64,000 bases of DNA from Microbacterium hydrocarbonoxydans (GTDB taxonomy: Bacteria > Actinomycetota > Actinomycetes > Actinomycetales > Microbacteriaceae): assembly GCF_904831005.1 (NCBI RefSeq), contig NZ_LR882982.1, positions 1,736,001 to 1,800,000 of the forward strand. The letters are read 5' to 3'. The notes beneath the pieces were generated by a model. That model did no database searches. It saw only the letters and a program-made list of their open reading frames with translations, and was not told the DNA's origin. Both the position numbers and the translations under genes were made by a program. Positions 33,625-42,654 of the stretch are shown here, in pieces (position 1 is the stretch's first letter; the number at the start of each line of letters is the position of its first letter).

Positions 33625-35565
33625 TCAGCGACGCTCGTGGAGCGGCAGGTCGATCGTTCCGCTCGCACCCGCATCCCGCGCGACCGGGATCCGTGTTCCG
33701 AGAACCTGGGACACGACGTCCTGCGCGATCTTCGACGCGGTCAGACCTGCGTCGGCGAGAATCTCATCCCTCGACGCGTGATCGATGAACTCGTCAGGCA
33801 GTCCCAATTCGTCGACGGCCGTATCGATGCCGGCCTCGCGAAGTACCTGACGCACGCGTGTGCCGATGCCGCCGACGCGGATACCGTCTTCGAGCGTGAT
33901 GACGAGTCGGTGGCGGGCGGCCATGCTCACGATCGACGGCTGCACCGGGATCGCCCAGCGCGGGTCGATGACGGTGGCCCCGATGCCCTGGGCACGAAGT
34001 CGTTCCGCGACGTCCATCGCCAGCGCGGCGAAGGGGCCGATCGCCACCAGAAGAACGTCTTCCGACTCTCCCCGGGCCAGCACGTCGACTCCGTCATGCA
34101 GCCGCTCGAGCGCCGGGAGGTCCGGGGCGACGTCACCCTTGGGGAACCGGATGACGGTGGGTGCGTCCTCGACCAGAACGGCTTCATCGAGTGCCTCGCG
34201 AAGCCGCACCCCGTCACGAGGGGCCGCGATGCGGATGTGGGGAACGATCTGCAGCATCGCGAGGTCCCACATGCCGTGGTGACTCGGGCCGTCAGGCCCA
34301 GTGACACCGGCTCGATCGAGCACGAAGGTCACGCCCGCGCGGTGAAGAGCCACGTCCATGAGCACCTGGTCGAACGCACGCCCCATGAAGGTCGCGTACA
34401 AGGCGACCACGGGGTGCAGCCCGCCGAACGCGAGCCCCGCAGCCGATGCCACGGCGTGCTGCTCGGCGATGCCCACGTCGTACACGCGATCCGGGAAGCG
34501 CTCGGCGAACGGGGCGAGACCCGTGGGGCGCAGCATCGCCGCGGTCATGGCGATCACGTCGTCGCGGCGCTCGCCGACCGACACCAGCGCGTCGGAGAAG
34601 ACGTCTGTCCAGCCGGTCCCGCTCGACGAGAGGGTCTCGCCCGTGACCGGGTCTATGCGCCCGACCGCATGGAACTGATCGGCCTCGTCGTCTCGTGCCG
34701 GCTGGTAGCCCCGCCCCTTCTCGGTGATCGCATGCACGATGACCGGCGCTCCGAAGGACTTGGCGAGCTCGAGGGTCTCGAGGAGAGCCGGAAGATCGTG
34801 CCCGTCCACAGGACCGAGGTACTTGATGTCGAGATTCGAGTAGAGGGCCTCATTGTTCGTGAAGCGGGAGAGGAAGCCGTGCGTCCCGCCCCGCACGCCA
34901 CGGAAGACCGCGCGGCCCACCGGCCCGAAGGCACGGAAGAGCCGATCGGACTTGTGATGCAGCTCCTTGTACGCCGCCGCCGTGCGCACGCGGTTGAGAT
35001 AGCGGGACATGCCGCCGATCGTCGGCGCGTAGGAGCGGCCGTTGTCGTTGACCACGATCACGAGATTGCGGTCGTTGTCGTCGGAGATGTTGTTGAGCGC
35101 CTCCCACGTCATGCCACCCGTCAGCGACCCGTCGCCGAGGACGGCCACGACGTGGCGGTCAGCGCGGCCCGTGGCCGTCAGCGCGCGGGAGACGCCATCG
35201 GCCCAGCTCAGTGAGCTCGAGGCGTGAGAGGACTCGACGACGTCGTGCGGACTCTCGGATCGCTGCGGGTACCCGGCCAGGCCGCCGCGAAGGCGCAGCG
35301 ACGAGAAGTCCTGGCGCCCAGTGAGCAGCTTGTGCACGTAGGACTGGTGCCCCGTGTCGAAGATGAACGGATCGTCGGGCGACGAGAAGACACGATGCAG
35401 AGCGATGGTGAGCTCGACGACACCCAGGTTCGGTCCGAGATGCCCGCCGGTGCGCGACACGTTCTCGACGAGGAACTCGCGCACCTCGCCAGCGAGTTCG
35501 ATGAGCTGGTCCTCCGACAGGGAGTCGAGGTCCCGGGGTCCTGAGATGCTCGGAAGAATCGGCAT
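33625..35565 (-). CDS. dxs: 1-deoxy-D-xylulose-5-phosphate synthase
   Basis: 646 residues from ATG 35565, chosen for the strong GAGGAGG site; the frame to 35796 runs through a non-coding leader. Thiamine-diphosphate motif GDGSLTGGMTWEALNN, substrate motif FDTGHQSYVHKLLTGR and the transketolase-like C-terminal half are present and full length. It condenses pyruvate and glyceraldehyde-3-phosphate, the first step of the MEP isoprenoid pathway. It stands alone between acnA and the SPFH gene. A possible -10 (TAGGAT) is at 35629-35624. Confidence 0.96.
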   Translation of the reverse strand: MPILPSISGPRDLDSLSEDQLIELAGEVREFLVENVSRTGGHLGPNLGVVELTIALHRVFSSPDDPFIFDTGHQSYVHKLLTGRQDFSSLRLRGGLAGYPQRSESPHDVVESSHASSSLSWADGVSRALTATGRADRHVVAVLGDGSLTGGMTWEALNNISDDNDRNLVIVVNDNGRSYAPTIGGMSRYLNRVRTAAAYKELHHKSDRLFRAFGPVGRAVFRGVRGGTHGFLSRFTNNEALYSNLDIKYLGPVDGHDLPALLETLELAKSFGAPVIVHAITEKGRGYQPARDDEADQFHAVGRIDPVTGETLSSSGTGWTDVFSDALVSVGERRDDVIAMTAAMLRPTGLAPFAERFPDRVYDVGIAEQHAVASAAGLAFGGLHPVVALYATFMGRAFDQVLMDVALHRAGVTFVLDRAGVTGPDGPSHHGMWDLAMLQIVPHIRIAAPRDGVRLREALDEAVLVEDAPTVIRFPKGDVAPDLPALERLHDGVDVLARGESEDVLLVAIGPFAALAMDVAERLRAQGIGATVIDPRWAIPVQPSIVSMAARHRLVITLEDGIRVGGIGTRVRQVLREAGIDTAVDELGLPDEFIDHASRDEILADAGLTASKIAQDVVSQVLGTRIPVARDAGASGTIDLPLHERR

Positions 35566-35688
35566 CTGCACCTCCTCATAGGCACCGTTGGCGGCATCCG
35601 ATTCCGGTTCGGAGGCCTGCTTGATCCTACCCCGGGCTTCCGGGAAAGCTCGGAGAGCGACTCCCCCTTGACACCGCCCCTGACACGC

Positions 35689-35724
35689 GGAAGGGGCCCG
35701 ATTCCGAGGAACCGGGCCCCTTCC
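35689..35724 (-). terminator. Hairpin terminator downstream of acnA
   Basis: Perfect 12-bp arms GGAAGGGGCCCG (35689-35700) and CGGGCCCCTTCC (35713-35724) with a 12-nt loop lie 10 bp after the acnA stop. No clear U-run follows. Confidence 0.65.
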
Positions 35725-35734
35725 GATCAGGCGA

Positions 35735-38572
35735 TCAGACCAGCGAACGCAGCACGTACTGCAGGATGCCGCCGTTGCGGTAGTAGTCCGCCTCACCGGG
35801 GGTGTCGATGCGCACGACGGCGTCGAACTCGACGACCTGCTTGCCCTCGGGCGAGTTCTCGCTCGGGGTGGCGGTCACGCGAACCGTCTTCGGGGTCACG
35901 CCGTTGTTGAGCTCCTCGAGACCCGAGATCGAGACGATCTCGGTGCCGTCGAGACCCAGCGACTCCCAGCTCTCACCGGCCGGGAACTGCAGCGGGACGA
36001 CACCCATGCCGATCAGGTTCGAGCGGTGGATGCGCTCGAAGCTCTCGGTGATGACGGCCTTGACGCCCAGAAGGCTCGTGCCCTTGGCCGCCCAGTCACG
36101 CGACGACCCCGAGCCGTACTCCTTGCCACCGAAGATGACGAGAGGCGTGCCCTGCTCCTGGTAGTTCATGCTCGCGTCGTAGATGTACGACTGCGGTCCT
36201 CCGGGCTTGGTGAAGTCGCGTGTGTAACCGCCCTCGACCACCTGGCCTTCGTTGACGGCCGAGACCATGAGGTTCTTCAGGCGGATGTTCGCGAACGTGC
36301 CGCGGATCATCACCTCGTGGTTGCCTCGACGCGATCCGAAGGAGTTGAAATCCTTGCGATCCACGCCGTGCTCGGTGAGGTACTGCGCAGCCGGCGTGCC
36401 GGGCTTGATGTTGCCGGCGGGCGAGATGTGGTCGGTCGTGACCGAGTCGCCCAGAGTCGCCATGACACGGGCGCCTTCGATGTCGCGCACCGGAGTGAGC
36501 TCCATCGTCATGCCGTCGAAGTACGGAGCCTTGCGCACGTACGTCGAGTTCTCGTCCCACTGGAAGATGTCGTCGTCCGGCGTCGGCAGGCTGCGCCAGC
36601 GCTCGTCACCGTCGAAGACGGTGGCGTACTGCTTGATGAACTGCTCGCGCGAGATCGACGAATCGACGATCTCCTGCACCTCGTCGGGCGTCGGCCAGAT
36701 GTCCTTGAGGAACACGTCGTTGCCGTCGGATCCCTTGCCGAGCGCATCGTTCTCGAAGTCGAAGTGCATCGACCCCGCCAGCGCGTAGGCGATCACGAGC
36801 GGCGGGCTCGCGAGGTAGTTCATCTTGACGTCGGGGCTGATGCGACCTTCGAAGTTGCGGTTTCCCGAGAGGACGGCCGTGACGGCCAGGTCATGGTCGT
36901 TGATCGCGGCGGAGACCTCTTCGATCAGCGGACCGGAGTTTCCGATGCAGATCGTGCAGCCGTAGCCGACCGTGTAGAAGCCGAGTCCCTCGAGATCCTT
37001 GTCGAGGCCGGACTTCTCGTAGTAGTCGGTGACGACCTTCGAGCCCGGGCCGAGGGTGGTCTTGACCCACGGCTTCTGCTTGAGGCCCTTCTCGAGCGCC
37101 TTGCGGGCGACGAGACCGGCGGCGATCATCACAGACGGGTTCGAGGTGTTGGTGCACGACGTGATCGCCGCGAGGGTGACCGCACCGTTGTCGAGGATGT
37201 ACTTCTCACCCGACGGAGTGGTGACCGGCACGGGCTTCGACGCGTTCGCCGGGGCACCGCTGTTGATGTGCACGGGCCGAGTGGTGCGCGGCTCCTCCTC
37301 GCCCGGAGCATTGCCCGGGTCGGAGGCGGGGAACGAGTGCTTCGACTCGAGGTCGACGACGTCGTCCGAGGTCGACGGCGCGGCGTACGCCAGGATGTCC
37401 TGCTCGAACTGCGACTTGGCCTCGGAGAGGAGGATGCGGTCCTGCGGGCGCTTCGGGCCTGCGATCGACGGCACGACCGTGCCGAGGTCGAGCTCGAGGT
37501 ACTCGCTGAACACGGGCTCCTGCGAGGCGTCGTGCCAGAGCTTCTGGGTCTTCGCGTACGCCTCGACGAGCGCGACGGCCTCTTCACTGCGACCCGTCAG
37601 ACGCAGGTAGTCGAGGGTGACGTCGTCGATCGGGAAGATCGCCGCCGTCGAACCGAACTCGGGCGACATGTTGCCGATCGTCGCGCGGTTGGCCAGCGGC
37701 ACGGATGCCACGCCCTCACCGTAGAACTCGACGAACTTGCCGACGACGCCGTGCTTGCGCAGGAGGTCGGTGATCGTGAGCACCACGTCGGTCGCCGTGA
37801 CGCCGGCCGGGATCTCGCCCGAGAGCTTGAAGCCGACCACGCGCGGGATCAGCATCGACACGGGCTGGCCGAGCATCGCGGCCTCAGCCTCGATGCCGCC
37901 GACGCCCCACCCGAGCACGCCCAGGCCGTTGACCATGGTGGTGTGCGAGTCGGTGCCGACGCAGGTGTCGGGGTAGGCGCGAAGCACGCCGTCGACATCA
38001 CGGTCGTAGATGACCTTGGCCAGGTGCTCGATGTTCACCTGGTGCACGATGCCTGTTCCGGGGGGAACGACCTTGAAGTCGCTGAAGGCCGTCTGGCCCC
38101 AGCGCAGGAACTGGTACCGCTCGCCGTTGCGCTCGTACTCGATCTCGACGTTGCGCTCGAGCGCGTTCTCCGAGCCGAAGAGGTCGGCGATCACCGAGTG
38201 GTCGATGACCATCTCGGCGGGCGAGAGCGGGTTGATCTTGTTCGCGTCGCCACCCAGCGCCGTGACGGCCTCGCGCATGGTGGCGAGGTCGACGATGCAG
38301 GGAACACCCGTGAAGTCCTGCATGACCACGCGGGCCGGCGTGAACTGGATCTCGGTGCTCGGCTCAGCCGCGGCATCCCACGAACCCAGTGCTTCGATCT
38401 GCGCCTTCGTCACGTTCGCGCCGTCCTCGGTGCGAAGCAGGTTCTCGAGGAGGACCTTCAGACTGAAAGGGAGCTTGTCGAAACCGGGCACCGTGTCGAT
38501 GCGGAAGATCTCGTAGTCGGTGCTGCCGACCGTCAGGGTGCTCTTGGCACCGAAGCTGTTCACCGTGGACAC
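35735..38572 (-). CDS. acnA: Aconitate hydratase
   Basis: 945 residues from GTG 38572, which follows AAGGAG by 8 nt; the longer frame to 38617 has no such site. The three cluster-binding cysteines are in [12 protein letters not shown] and [10 protein letters not shown], and [13 protein letters not shown] is the substrate-binding swivel-domain motif. The length fits the AcnA/IRP branch. It interconverts citrate and isocitrate. An AT-rich palindrome lies about 130 bp upstream and suggests specific transcriptional control. Confidence 0.96.
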   Translation of the reverse strand: MSTVNSFGAKSTLTVGSTDYEIFRIDTVPGFDKLPFSLKVLLENLLRTEDGANVTKAQIEALGSWDAAAEPSTEIQFTPARVVMQDFTGVPCIVDLATMREAVTALGGDANKINPLSPAEMVIDHSVIADLFGSENALERNVEIEYERNGERYQFLRWGQTAFSDFKVVPPGTGIVHQVNIEHLAKVIYDRDVDGVLRAYPDTCVGTDSHTTMVNGLGVLGWGVGGIEAEAAMLGQPVSMLIPRVVGFKLSGEIPAGVTATDVVLTITDLLRKHGVVGKFVEFYGEGVASVPLANRATIGNMSPEFGSTAAIFPIDDVTLDYLRLTGRSEEAVALVEAYAKTQKLWHDASQEPVFSEYLELDLGTVVPSIAGPKRPQDRILLSEAKSQFEQDILAYAAPSTSDDVVDLESKHSFPASDPGNAPGEEEPRTTRPVHINSGAPANASKPVPVTTPSGEKYILDNGAVTLAAITSCTNTSNPSVMIAAGLVARKALEKGLKQKPWVKTTLGPGSKVVTDYYEKSGLDKDLEGLGFYTVGYGCTICIGNSGPLIEEVSAAINDHDLAVTAVLSGNRNFEGRISPDVKMNYLASPPLVIAYALAGSMHFDFENDALGKGSDGNDVFLKDIWPTPDEVQEIVDSSISREQFIKQYATVFDGDERWRSLPTPDDDIFQWDENSTYVRKAPYFDGMTMELTPVRDIEGARVMATLGDSVTTDHISPAGNIKPGTPAAQYLTEHGVDRKDFNSFGSRRGNHEVMIRGTFANIRLKNLMVSAVNEGQVVEGGYTRDFTKPGGPQSYIYDASMNYQEQGTPLVIFGGKEYGSGSSRDWAAKGTSLLGVKAVITESFERIHRSNLIGMGVVPLQFPAGESWESLGLDGTEIVSISGLEELNNGVTPKTVRVTATPSENSPEGKQVVEFDAVVRIDTPGEADYYRNGGILQYVLRSLV

Positions 38573-38699
38573 GAATCCGTCTCCTTCTATTCGGATGGGA
38601 GCGACAGGCGCCTCCATCTTGCTCGCCAGCGAGCCCCTGCGGCTAGCAAGGCAGTCCTAACCAGTCTGCTCCGCTCAGCCTCCGGGCGAAAGCCTGCAA

Positions 38700-38723
38700 A
38701 TTTATCTTGATGTCAAGATAAAT
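38700..38723. promoter_or_regulatory. Perfect AT-rich operator-like palindrome between acnA and the dut operon
   Basis: Arms ATTTATCTTGA (38700-38710) and TCAAGATAAAT (38713-38723) are exact inverse complements around a 2-bp centre. The composition contrasts sharply with the GC-rich surroundings. It ends 3 bp from the DUF3159 stop and is 128 bp before the acnA start. It reads TTGACA on the minus strand, so it may overlap a promoter. ATCTTGA/TCAAGAT half-sites suit a dimeric winged-helix regulator such as MarR. The regulator is not identified. Confidence 0.65.
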
Positions 38724-38726
38724 CTA

Positions 38727-39461
38727 TCACGTCTGCGGCGGTGTACCGGAATCCGGGGTGCGCGGGTAGAGCGCGCGCACGACCAGCCAGGTGACCGCGA
38801 TCAGCGGGGCGAACAGCGGGAGTCCCATGATGAGCTTCAAGGTGCCGAGAGCCGTCACCTCGCCCGCGAGATACAGAGGCAGCTGCACAGCCAGCCTGGC
38901 GTAGAACAGCGCCGCCCAGGCCACTCCGAGCCACAGGAAGGCCCGACGCTTGCGCCGGTCGTTCCGCCACGCCGTGCCCTCACCCATGAGGAAACCGACG
39001 GCGAGACCGATGAGCGACCATCCGACCAGCGCCGAGACGAGCATCGCCGTGCCGTAGGCCGCGTTGGTGAGGAGTCCTGGAACGAAGTTGTCTTCGCCGC
39101 GCCCCGTCCACAACGCGAGCGCAGCTGCGGCCGCAGCCGCCACGAGACCGCCGATCGCAGCGGAGGGCGGAGACTTCTGGACCAGCCGCACGATCGTGAA
39201 GACCGCGGCCAGACCCACCGAGACCCCGAGAGGCAGGAGCAGCGGATCGGGCGCGATCGTGAAGAGCACGACGAAGGCGAGGCTGGGGAGGATCGACTCG
39301 AGGATTCCGCGCCATCCTCCGATGGCCGACCATACGACCTTGTGCGTCGCGCCGGTCTCCGCAGGATTAAGGCCTGCTCGGCGCGCCGCTCCTCCGAGCG
39401 CCGCCCCCAGCATCTCCGAGGCGCTCTGCTCGCGCTCCGGCTCGGGTGCCGCGGTGCTCAC
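38727..39461 (-). CDS. DUF3159-family membrane protein
   Basis: 244 residues from GTG 39461, overlapping the DUF3710 stop (GTGA). A hydrophilic N-terminus with GAALGGAARRAGLNP precedes about six transmembrane helices. SAIGGWRGILESILPSLAF and the C-terminal LAVQLPLYLAGEVTALGTLK match the DUF3159 family of actinobacterial membrane proteins. Function unknown. It is the third gene of a dut-DUF3710-DUF3159 operon. Confidence 0.85.
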   Translation of the reverse strand: MSTAAPEPEREQSASEMLGAALGGAARRAGLNPAETGATHKVVWSAIGGWRGILESILPSLAFVVLFTIAPDPLLLPLGVSVGLAAVFTIVRLVQKSPPSAAIGGLVAAAAAAALALWTGRGEDNFVPGLLTNAAYGTAMLVSALVGWSLIGLAVGFLMGEGTAWRNDRRKRRAFLWLGVAWAALFYARLAVQLPLYLAGEVTALGTLKLIMGLPLFAPLIAVTWLVVRALYPRTPDSGTPPQT

Positions 39462-40045
39462 GCCGAACCGGGCGTCGCGGGCATCTTGAGCGGGATCAGA
39501 TCGCGAGGCGGCATGGGGGCGCCGCCGCGCACGACCACGATCGACCGGAAGAGGTCCTCGACCTTGGCCGCCGCCTCGAGGTCGGACGCCGCAGCGCCGC
39601 CGATCACTCCGCGCAGGAACCAGCGGGGCCCGTCGATCCCGATGAATCGCGCGAGTCGCAGGCCTGAGCCTTCGTTCGCCGCCGCGGGGACCTCCGCGAG
39701 GAGCTCCTTGCCCAACGGGCCGTCGCGCTCCTCGACTCGTCCGCCCTGGGTGCGGACCTGATCGCGCAGCTGCACGCGGGTCTCGTCCCACAGGCCGCCG
39801 GAACGGGGAGCCGCGAACGGCTGCACCTGCAGCGACGAGTCGGCGTAGTCGAGCCCGACCGCGACGATGCGCTTCGACTGCTCTTCGACCTCGAGCCGCA
39901 GATTGAGGCCCTCTCGCGGCAGGATCTTGATGCCGCCGAGATCGATGTACGGGCGGACCGGGTTCGCCTCGGAATCGTCGAAGGGGCCCTCGGTGGCCCG
40001 GTTCTCGGGCGCCGACTTCGAGGGAGTCGCGTTGTTGTCAGTCAT
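39458..40045 (-). CDS. DUF3710-family protein
   Basis: 195 residues from ATG 40045, overlapping the dut stop by 8 nt. It matches DUF3710: YIDLGGIKILPREGLNLRLEVE, DSSLQVQPFAAPRSGGLWDE and a FIGIDGPRWFLRGVI segment. It has no transmembrane helix or known catalytic motif. It sits between dut and DUF3159, the usual order in actinobacteria, which suggests a housekeeping role that I cannot specify. Confidence 0.87.
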   Translation of the reverse strand: MTDNNATPSKSAPENRATEGPFDDSEANPVRPYIDLGGIKILPREGLNLRLEVEEQSKRIVAVGLDYADSSLQVQPFAAPRSGGLWDETRVQLRDQVRTQGGRVEERDGPLGKELLAEVPAAANEGSGLRLARFIGIDGPRWFLRGVIGGAAASDLEAAAKVEDLFRSIVVVRGGAPMPPRDLIPLKMPATPGSA

Positions 40046-40529
40046 TGGCCTGTCCTGCCGGAGTCGAATGGGATGCTGCCTGGTACCCGGTCGAGCCGAA
40101 GCCGCCTTCACCGCGGACACTGTCCGGCAGCTCCTCGACCGGGAGGAAGACGGCGCGCGTCACGGGCATGATGATCAGCTGCGCGATGCGATCGCCGACG
40201 GCGACATCGTACGCGCTGCGGATGTCGGTGTTGATCAGACTCACCTTGATCTCGCCCCGATACCCGGCATCGACGGTGCCGGGCGAGTTCACGATCGAGA
40301 TCCCGTGCTTCGCGGCGAGTCCGCTGCGGGGCACCACGAACGCGGCGTAGCCCTCGGGCAGCGCGATGCGCACGCCGGTGGCCACCAGGGCGCGCTCCCC
40401 CGGTGCGAGGTGCACGGCCTCTGCCGCGACGAGGTCGGCGCCGGCGTCTCCCGGGTGCGCATATCCGGGCACGACGGGTGCGCCGTCGAGCACAGGCGCG
40501 ATAATGGGGAGATCAACGGAATCAGTCAC
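40038..40529 (-). CDS. dut: dUTP diphosphatase
   Basis: 163 residues from GTG 40529; a -10 TAGCCT is exactly 6 nt upstream, so the mRNA should be leaderless. All five trimeric dUTPase motifs are present: DAGADLVA, VVPRSGLAAKHGI, NSPGTVDAGYRGEI, RIAQLIIMPV and RGEGGFGSTG. The enzyme hydrolyses dUTP to dUMP, keeping uracil out of DNA and feeding thymidylate synthesis. It leads a three-gene operon. Confidence 0.96.
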   Translation of the reverse strand: MTDSVDLPIIAPVLDGAPVVPGYAHPGDAGADLVAAEAVHLAPGERALVATGVRIALPEGYAAFVVPRSGLAAKHGISIVNSPGTVDAGYRGEIKVSLINTDIRSAYDVAVGDRIAQLIIMPVTRAVFLPVEELPDSVRGEGGFGSTGYQAASHSTPAGQAND

Positions 40530-40535
40530 CCCCCG

Positions 40536-40541
40536 AGGCTA
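40536..40541 (-). promoter_or_regulatory. -10 element of the leaderless dut promoter
   Basis: TAGCCT on the minus strand is 6 nt before GTG 40529 and abuts the divergent DUF3093 start codon at 40542. Confidence 0.62.
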
Positions 40542-41009
40542 ATGCAGAACATCGCTCACGACACACGACCGCGCTACCGCGAGAGGCTCTCGCCGAGCCT
40601 GCGGCTCCTGACGACCGTGGCGCTGGCGGGCCCCATGGTGTCTCTCATCTTCATCCCGCTCGGCTCGGCGACGTTCGCTCTGATCATCGGGGCGGTGGTC
40701 TCTGCGCTGCTCGTCGTCGGGCTCGTCGCTGCTGCCCCCGTCGTCTCGGTCGAAGACGGGATCCTGCGTGCGGGACGCGCTCACATCGAGATCCGCCATC
40801 TCGGCGACCCGGCCGCGCTCAGTGGCGAAGCTGCCCGACAGGCGCGCGGCCCTGGGCTCCCGGCTCGCGGCTGGCACCTGATCCGCGGCGGCATCGACGG
40901 CGTCGTCACCGTCCCCAACACCGATCAGGACGACCCCGTCGACACCTGGACGATCTCGACTCGGACGCCCGATCGTCTCGCGGCCGCGATCGCCCGCTCC
41001 GTGCACTGA
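40542..41009 (+). CDS. DUF3093-family membrane protein
   Basis: 155 residues from ATG 40542; the longer upstream frame covers dut and is rejected. YRERLSPSLRLL opens the family, followed by two transmembrane helices (about 23-70) and a soluble C-terminus with VEDGILRAGRAHIEI and DTWTISTRTPDRLAAAI. DUF3093 proteins are divergent neighbours of dut in many actinobacteria. Function unknown. Confidence 0.87.
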   Translation: MQNIAHDTRPRYRERLSPSLRLLTTVALAGPMVSLIFIPLGSATFALIIGAVVSALLVVGLVAAAPVVSVEDGILRAGRAHIEIRHLGDPAALSGEAARQARGPGLPARGWHLIRGGIDGVVTVPNTDQDDPVDTWTISTRTPDRLAAAIARSVH

Positions 41010-41031
41010 GATCGCCCGCTCCGCGCACTGA
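40988..41031 (+). repeat. 22-bp tandem duplication across the DUF3093 stop codon
   Basis: Two adjacent 22-bp copies (40988-41009 and 41010-41031), starting gatcgcccgctcc and ending gcactga, differ at one base (T/C at the fourteenth position). The first copy contains the real stop codon; the second lies in the 3' untranslated part. Confidence 0.85.
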
Positions 41032-41046
41032 CCCTCAACGACGAAC

Positions 41047-41074
41047 GCGCCCCTGACCGTGAGGTCGGGGGCGC
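41047..41074. terminator. Bidirectional hairpin between DUF3093 and DUF4193 genes
   Basis: Arms GCGCCCCTGACC and GGTCGGGGGCGC (one mismatch) with a GTGA loop lie between convergent genes. Confidence 0.6.
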
Positions 41075-41096
41075 GCGGAGCGTCGCTCGGATGCGC

Positions 41097-41390
41097 TCAG
41101 GCGGCGCATTCCTTGCAGATGGGGCCGGACGCGTCCTCGTGGTCGAGCTGCGAGCGGTGCTTCACGAGGAAGCAGCTCATGCAGGTGAACTCGTCCTGCT
41201 GCGCGGGCAGCACGACGACATCGAGCTCGAGGTCGGACAGATCGGCACCGGGGAGGTCGAAGCTGGACGGGTTGTCCGCATCCTCGTCTCCCGAAGAGCC
41301 GGAGAGCTTGTCCGGCACACGCTCCTTGAGGGCTTCGATCGACTCGGAGTCGTCTTCACTCTTTCGGGGAGCGTCGTAGTCGGTTGCCAT
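41097..41390 (-). CDS. DUF4193-family small zinc-ribbon protein
   Basis: 97 residues from ATG 41390, the usual start of this family (MATDYDAPR). The acidic N-terminus is followed by LDLVVLP-type strands and two CxxC knuckles, CMSCFL and CKECAA, near the C-terminus, which probably bind one zinc ion. DUF4193 proteins are very conserved in actinobacteria and often sit beside dut and sepH. Function unknown; a nucleic-acid-binding or regulatory role is possible but unproven. Confidence 0.88.
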   Translation of the reverse strand: MATDYDAPRKSEDDSESIEALKERVPDKLSGSSGDEDADNPSSFDLPGADLSDLELDVVVLPAQQDEFTCMSCFLVKHRSQLDHEDASGPICKECAA

Positions 41391-41586
41391 GTGGTGAATC
41401 TCCACTTTCATGCGAGTGGGTGGTGCGCCGTCGGGGTAATCGGCGGCCATAGTTTGCATGACCTCGGGACAATAAGCAAATGCCCGTGGCTGCGACAGAC
41501 CAAACTGGCGGCGCGCCCAGAGTATTCCCTGCCGCGAGCTCGGCCTCATGACACCATGAATGCACACCCATCAGAGGGGCATTCGC

Positions 41587-42630
41587 ATGGAAAACGTCAC
41601 CATCGTCGGCACAGAAGCAGGAGTCCTCGTACTCGCGACCGAGTCGGGCGAGCGGTTCGCGCTGCCCATCGACGACGTCCTGCACCGCGAGATCAGGCGG
41701 GCGACCCGGCAGGGCGAGCCTGCACCGCAGCGGCTGGCCGCCAGCCCGCGCGACATCCAGGCGCAGATCCGCGCGGGCCTCACCGCCCCCGAGGTCGCCG
41801 AGCTCCTCGGCATCACGGTCGAAGACGTGGCCAGGTTCGAAGGACCCGTCCTCGCGGAGCGCGAGCACATCATCGGCCAGGCGCTCGCCGTGCCCGTTCT
41901 GATCGGCAGCGATGTCGAACCCGACGCGCAGCCGACCTTCGGCACCGCGATCCGCGCGAAGCTGTCCGAGGTCGAGGCCTCGGCCGAGCGCTGGGCGAGC
42001 TGGAAGGACGACAGCGGGTGGATCATCAAGCTCGAGTTCGCGGCCAATGAAGTCGAGCACGACGCGCGGTGGAGCTTCGATCCGCGCCGCAGCGCCCTCG
42101 CTCCGCTCAACGCGGACGCCACTCAGCTGTCTCGCCAGGGGTCGCTCCCCGAAGGACTGATCCCGCGGCTCCGTGCGGTCGAGAGCGAGCGGCAGCAGGT
42201 CTCGCCGTACAAAGACGACAGCCGGTTCGATTCAGGAGCCTTCGGCCCCCGTCTCGTGCCCACGACCGAGGGTGCTGACGACGCTCCTCTTCGCGAGCGC
42301 TCCCCCGCATCGGTGCAGGAGGCCGCGACGAAGCGGGCGCCCGAATCGCAGACGACCAGCCCGGAGACCGCCGACCTTCTCGAGGCGCTGCGTCGCCGAC
42401 GGGGCCAGCGCGAGACTGCTCCGCTGATCGACGACGACGCTCTCATCAGCACCGACAACGACCCCATCGCGATCTTCGACGCCTTCGAGACGGGGCCGAT
42501 CGACGAGCCGTCGGCGACGCCCGATCCCGCGCCGGAATCCGGTGGCTCGGATGGCAGCGGTCGCCGCAAGCGTCGCAACGCGATGCCGTCGTGGGATGAG
42601 ATCGTCTTCGGAGCCCGGACGGACGAGTAG
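41587..42630 (+). CDS. sepH: Septation protein SepH
   Basis: 347 residues from ATG 41587, preceded by GAGGGG; a start at 41560 lacks one. The N-terminal DUF3071 domain begins MENVTIVGTEAGVLVLATESGE and contains a helix-turn-helix (IQAQIRAGLTAPEVAELLGI). Residues 170-300 are low-complexity linker, and the C-terminus ends in a basic patch then MPSWDEIVFGARTDE. SepH binds FtsZ and promotes its assembly in Streptomyces and mycobacteria; the same role is expected here. Confidence 0.93.
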   Translation: MENVTIVGTEAGVLVLATESGERFALPIDDVLHREIRRATRQGEPAPQRLAASPRDIQAQIRAGLTAPEVAELLGITVEDVARFEGPVLAEREHIIGQALAVPVLIGSDVEPDAQPTFGTAIRAKLSEVEASAERWASWKDDSGWIIKLEFAANEVEHDARWSFDPRRSALAPLNADATQLSRQGSLPEGLIPRLRAVESERQQVSPYKDDSRFDSGAFGPRLVPTTEGADDAPLRERSPASVQEAATKRAPESQTTSPETADLLEALRRRRGQRETAPLIDDDALISTDNDPIAIFDAFETGPIDEPSATPDPAPESGGSDGSGRRKRRNAMPSWDEIVFGARTDE

Positions 42631-42654
42631 CTCCTGCTCCTGCCGCGCGCGCTT

